From positions 602,897 through 626,492 of the forward strand of contig NW_019774003.1 in NCBI RefSeq assembly GCF_001039355.2: a stretch of 23,596 nt of DNA, in the 5' to 3' direction. The notes beneath the pieces are model-generated. The model saw only the letters and a list, made by a program, of their open reading frames with translations. It was not told the origin of the DNA and ran no database searches. The position numbers and the translations under genes were made by a program. Below, piece after piece: positions 22,501-23,596 of this stretch. Origin of the DNA: Lingula anatina (Eukaryota; Brachiopoda; Lingulata; Lingulida; Lingulidae). Position 1 is the first letter of the stretch; every line of letters starts with the position of its first letter.

Positions 22501-23596
22501 CACTTCAGTTTCCGCATTTACCGCAGATGAATGGATAAACTAATATTTACCAGTCTGTTACTGGTATGGTTAATCGACCTAGTACACACGGGAGAAACGA
22601 ACCTCGTTGAATTTGGCAGACAATAAATATAAGGAAAGAAACGTTCTCCAGTTTAAGGTAAATTGACCCGGGGCCAACCTGAGGGAAATGTTCATATGTG
22701 TTACAGTCATTTAACACGACTTTTAATTTTCTTCTTGTTGAATCTGACAACAGAATAGTTTCACAACAATTTGGCCATGTTTTTGTATGCACCCCTCACA
22801 ATGTTAGCAGACGACGACCAAATTAGTGGCCCTAATGAAATCCCAAAAATCCCGCCTCGGGTCCCGCAGAAACTAACTCCTCAATTTCTAATTGGGTACC
22901 AAATATTATATCACGGCTCCAGGGGAAATGTCTTTATCATTGTGGGGCATGTTTTGTAAACTGAAAAAGATACTTTCAGATGAAAAATCAAAACACAGAA
23001 CAAGAGACCTACACCCAATATTTCGAAGTCGTCTTTTTCTAATAGGGCACCAAATATTGGGAGGCGCCTTTCATAATACCCACATGCTTCAGGGGGGTTC
23101 CTTATCAAAGTAGGGTCATATTTTGTTAACTGAAAAATGTTATACTATTGAACAAGATAAGAAATCAAAACATTGAATCAAGTCCTTACCGTTGCACTGG
23201 GGACAACATTTCCCTGGTACTGGGACTGGGTTTGAACACGGCGCATAACACTGTCTTCTTGTGGCTGTCACTACTCCCGCCTTCATTAATAGATTTAAGA
23301 CTTCATTTAGACAAAACTGATAGAAAATTTGGTGACAATAAACTAAAGATAATAATGATAATGAAGATAAAGTCCACCAAGTAATTTAGTGTTCATATAT
23401 TTAGGGATGGTTAAAAACAATATTCAATTCTGTATATTTCTATCCTATTTTATGTAAATTTAACAAATAAATATTTCCACACACATACACACACTGCACG
23501 TGCATATACAAAAACATATCAATGTTTTCAAATTTATCGATCCTCTTTGGAATATTTCATACGTACAGAACAGTGGTATACTTGGCACGGATCTGC
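16434..23596 (-). CDS. BMPER: BMPER / crossveinless-2 orthologue, 5'-partial (nine exons, 512 aa in window)
   Basis: Exons 23596-23567, 23280-23190, 21257-21175, 20367-20268, 20045-19936, 19695-19558, 19301-19145, 17597-16910 and 16575-16434 join in frame (1539 nt) with GT-AG introns. They encode four VWC domains (the first partial), then VWD with FGDPH and CGLCGNYNG, then a C8-type cysteine module ending near [15 protein letters not shown]. This order and the wording around [21 protein letters not shown] and SCITDMCEC identify crossveinless-2/BMPER, a secreted regulator that binds BMP ligands through VWC domains and modulates signalling at the cell surface. The signal peptide and probably one more VWC lie past 23596. 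The frame stops right after C8; the TIL domain of vertebrate BMPER is not seen. Confidence 0.93.
16910..17597 (-). CDS. BMPER: BMPER exon: VWD domain and start of the C8 module
   Basis: Acceptor aaattcag|AAG completes Glu. Encodes [29 protein letters not shown], the core of the VWD and [10 protein letters not shown] basic linker ([11 protein letters not shown]) and the first C8 cysteines follow. The GDPH motif is the Asp-Pro site at which CV-2/BMPER family proteins are known to be cleaved. Ends TACAG|GTCAGT in phase 2. Confidence 0.95.
17598..19144 (-). other. Large BMPER intron (between the last VWC and VWD exons)
   Basis: 1547 bases, AT-rich, with a (CA)n run at 18882-18905 and poly-A and poly-G tracts near 18711-18773. 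No nested gene or recognisable transposon was seen. Confidence 0.6.
18882..18905. repeat. (AC)n microsatellite
   Basis: Twelve AC/CA units inside the BMPER intron upstream of the VWD exon. Confidence 0.95.
19145..19301 (-). CDS. BMPER: BMPER exon: rest of VWC D
   Basis: Acceptor tattacag|CATCG, donor GAAG|GTGAGT. Encodes [18 protein letters not shown], the Cys pairs of the second half and GQCCPKCVE. The internal intron after C4 seen in the earlier VWC domains is absent. Leaves in phase 1. Confidence 0.93.
19558..19695 (-). CDS. BMPER: BMPER exon: second half of VWC C and start of VWC D
   Basis: Acceptor gtctccag|ACTGG, donor CACGAG|GTACG. Encodes [23 protein letters not shown] and EYNGVLHE. 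The end of one VWC and the start of the next share this exon, so the intron found between the earlier VWC domains is missing here. Confidence 0.93.
19936..20045 (-). CDS. BMPER: BMPER exon: first half of VWC C
   Basis: Acceptor ctctgcag|GTTC, donor TGCAAG|GTAAT. Encodes a linker [12 protein letters not shown], then [14 protein letters not shown] and DKCTGCTCK. Phase 1 to phase 0. Confidence 0.92.
20268..20367 (-). CDS. BMPER: BMPER exon: second half of VWC B
   Basis: Acceptor ttttttag|AAAGG, donor AATG|GTAAGA. Encodes [16 protein letters not shown] and ends GTCCPRCN, with all five expected Cys of the second half. Confidence 0.93.
21175..21257 (-). CDS. BMPER: BMPER exon: first half of VWC B
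   Basis: Acceptor tctttcag|GATGC, donor TGCAAG|GTAGG. Encodes [14 protein letters not shown] and DPCTQCTCK, the usual first subdomain of a VWC. Enters in phase 1, leaves in phase 0. Coordinates run downward because the gene is on the minus strand; the exon spans 21175-21257. Confidence 0.9.
21258..23189 (-). other. Large BMPER intron (between VWC A and VWC B)
   Basis: 1932 bases with no recognised gene. Its first part next to the upstream exon holds an imperfect direct repeat (about 22885-23012 and 23031-23190). Confidence 0.6.
22885..23190. repeat. Imperfect direct repeat in a BMPER intron
   Basis: Shared words occur in the same order in both halves: ttctaat-gg-accaaatatt (22898 and 23049), ttgt-aactgaaaaa (22959 and 23128), then aatcaaaaca and caag. 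The period shifts from 151 to 169, so one half has an insertion. The second half ends at the exon donor. Confidence 0.7.
23190..23280 (-). CDS. BMPER: BMPER exon: second half of the first in-window VWC
   Basis: Reads [15 protein letters not shown] then a Pro/Val loop and CCPQCN. Acceptor aatgaag| is weak in pyrimidines, but it gives the phase and length of the sister exons. Donor ACG|GTAAGG, phase 1. The fifth VWC Cys is Ala here. Confidence 0.85.
23567..23596 (-). CDS. BMPER: BMPER exon (partial): end of first half of a VWC domain
   Basis: Ten codons at the window edge read [10 protein letters not shown] before donor TCT|GTACGT. They align residue for residue with DPCTQCTCK of the next VWC, except that the third consensus Cys is Tyr. 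Phase 0 at the donor, as in the other VWC exons. Confidence 0.7.

Noticed and set aside
22547-22792. Cys-containing minus-strand frame inside the large BMPER intron, considered as a further VWC exon
   Set aside because: No VWC cysteine spacing, and the flanking exons already join in the correct phase to give a normal domain boundary.

Overview
This is eukaryotic genomic DNA: AT-rich, with introns, several microsatellites, transposon debris and one 25-N assembly gap. The best-recognised gene is an animal BMP regulator (BMPER / crossveinless-2). The overall look suggests a marine invertebrate, perhaps a lophotrochozoan such as a mollusc or brachiopod, but that placement is inference.

Left part (1-5600, + strand): two tandem copies of a gene for an unrecognised membrane glycoprotein. 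Only the last exon of the first copy (131-537) is in the window, and it has an in-frame stop about two thirds of the way through. The second copy (3016-5122) is intact in three exons with matching splice phases and encodes 299 aa. It has a basic low-complexity N-terminus, a strong membrane helix, a Cys-containing ectodomain with six N-glycosylation sequons, and a hydrophobic C-terminal tail.

Middle part (about 6130-14610): a tandem duplication of a unit carrying an intronless gene on the minus strand. The two 464-aa proteins (6950-8344 and 11899-13293) differ at about 25 residues. They are predicted type II membrane proteins whose lumenal part carries motifs like those of five-bladed beta-propeller glycoside phosphorylases and mannosyltransferases. 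Unit 2 has gained a 289-bp MITE at a TTAA site, which is empty in unit 1, and an insert of about 770 bp holding a probable LINE reverse transcriptase remnant and the N gap. Unit 1 carries a LINE endonuclease fragment.

Right part (16434-23596, minus strand): nine exons of a BMPER/crossveinless-2 orthologue, coding for 512 aa in the window. They give part of one VWC domain, three complete VWC domains, a VWD domain with the GDPH cleavage motif, and a C8-type cysteine module. The signal peptide and any earlier VWC lie beyond 23596. The product is expected to be a secreted extracellular BMP-binding protein. No functional link between the three gene sets is visible; they are neighbours, not an operon.

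No tRNA, rRNA or CRISPR array was recognised.
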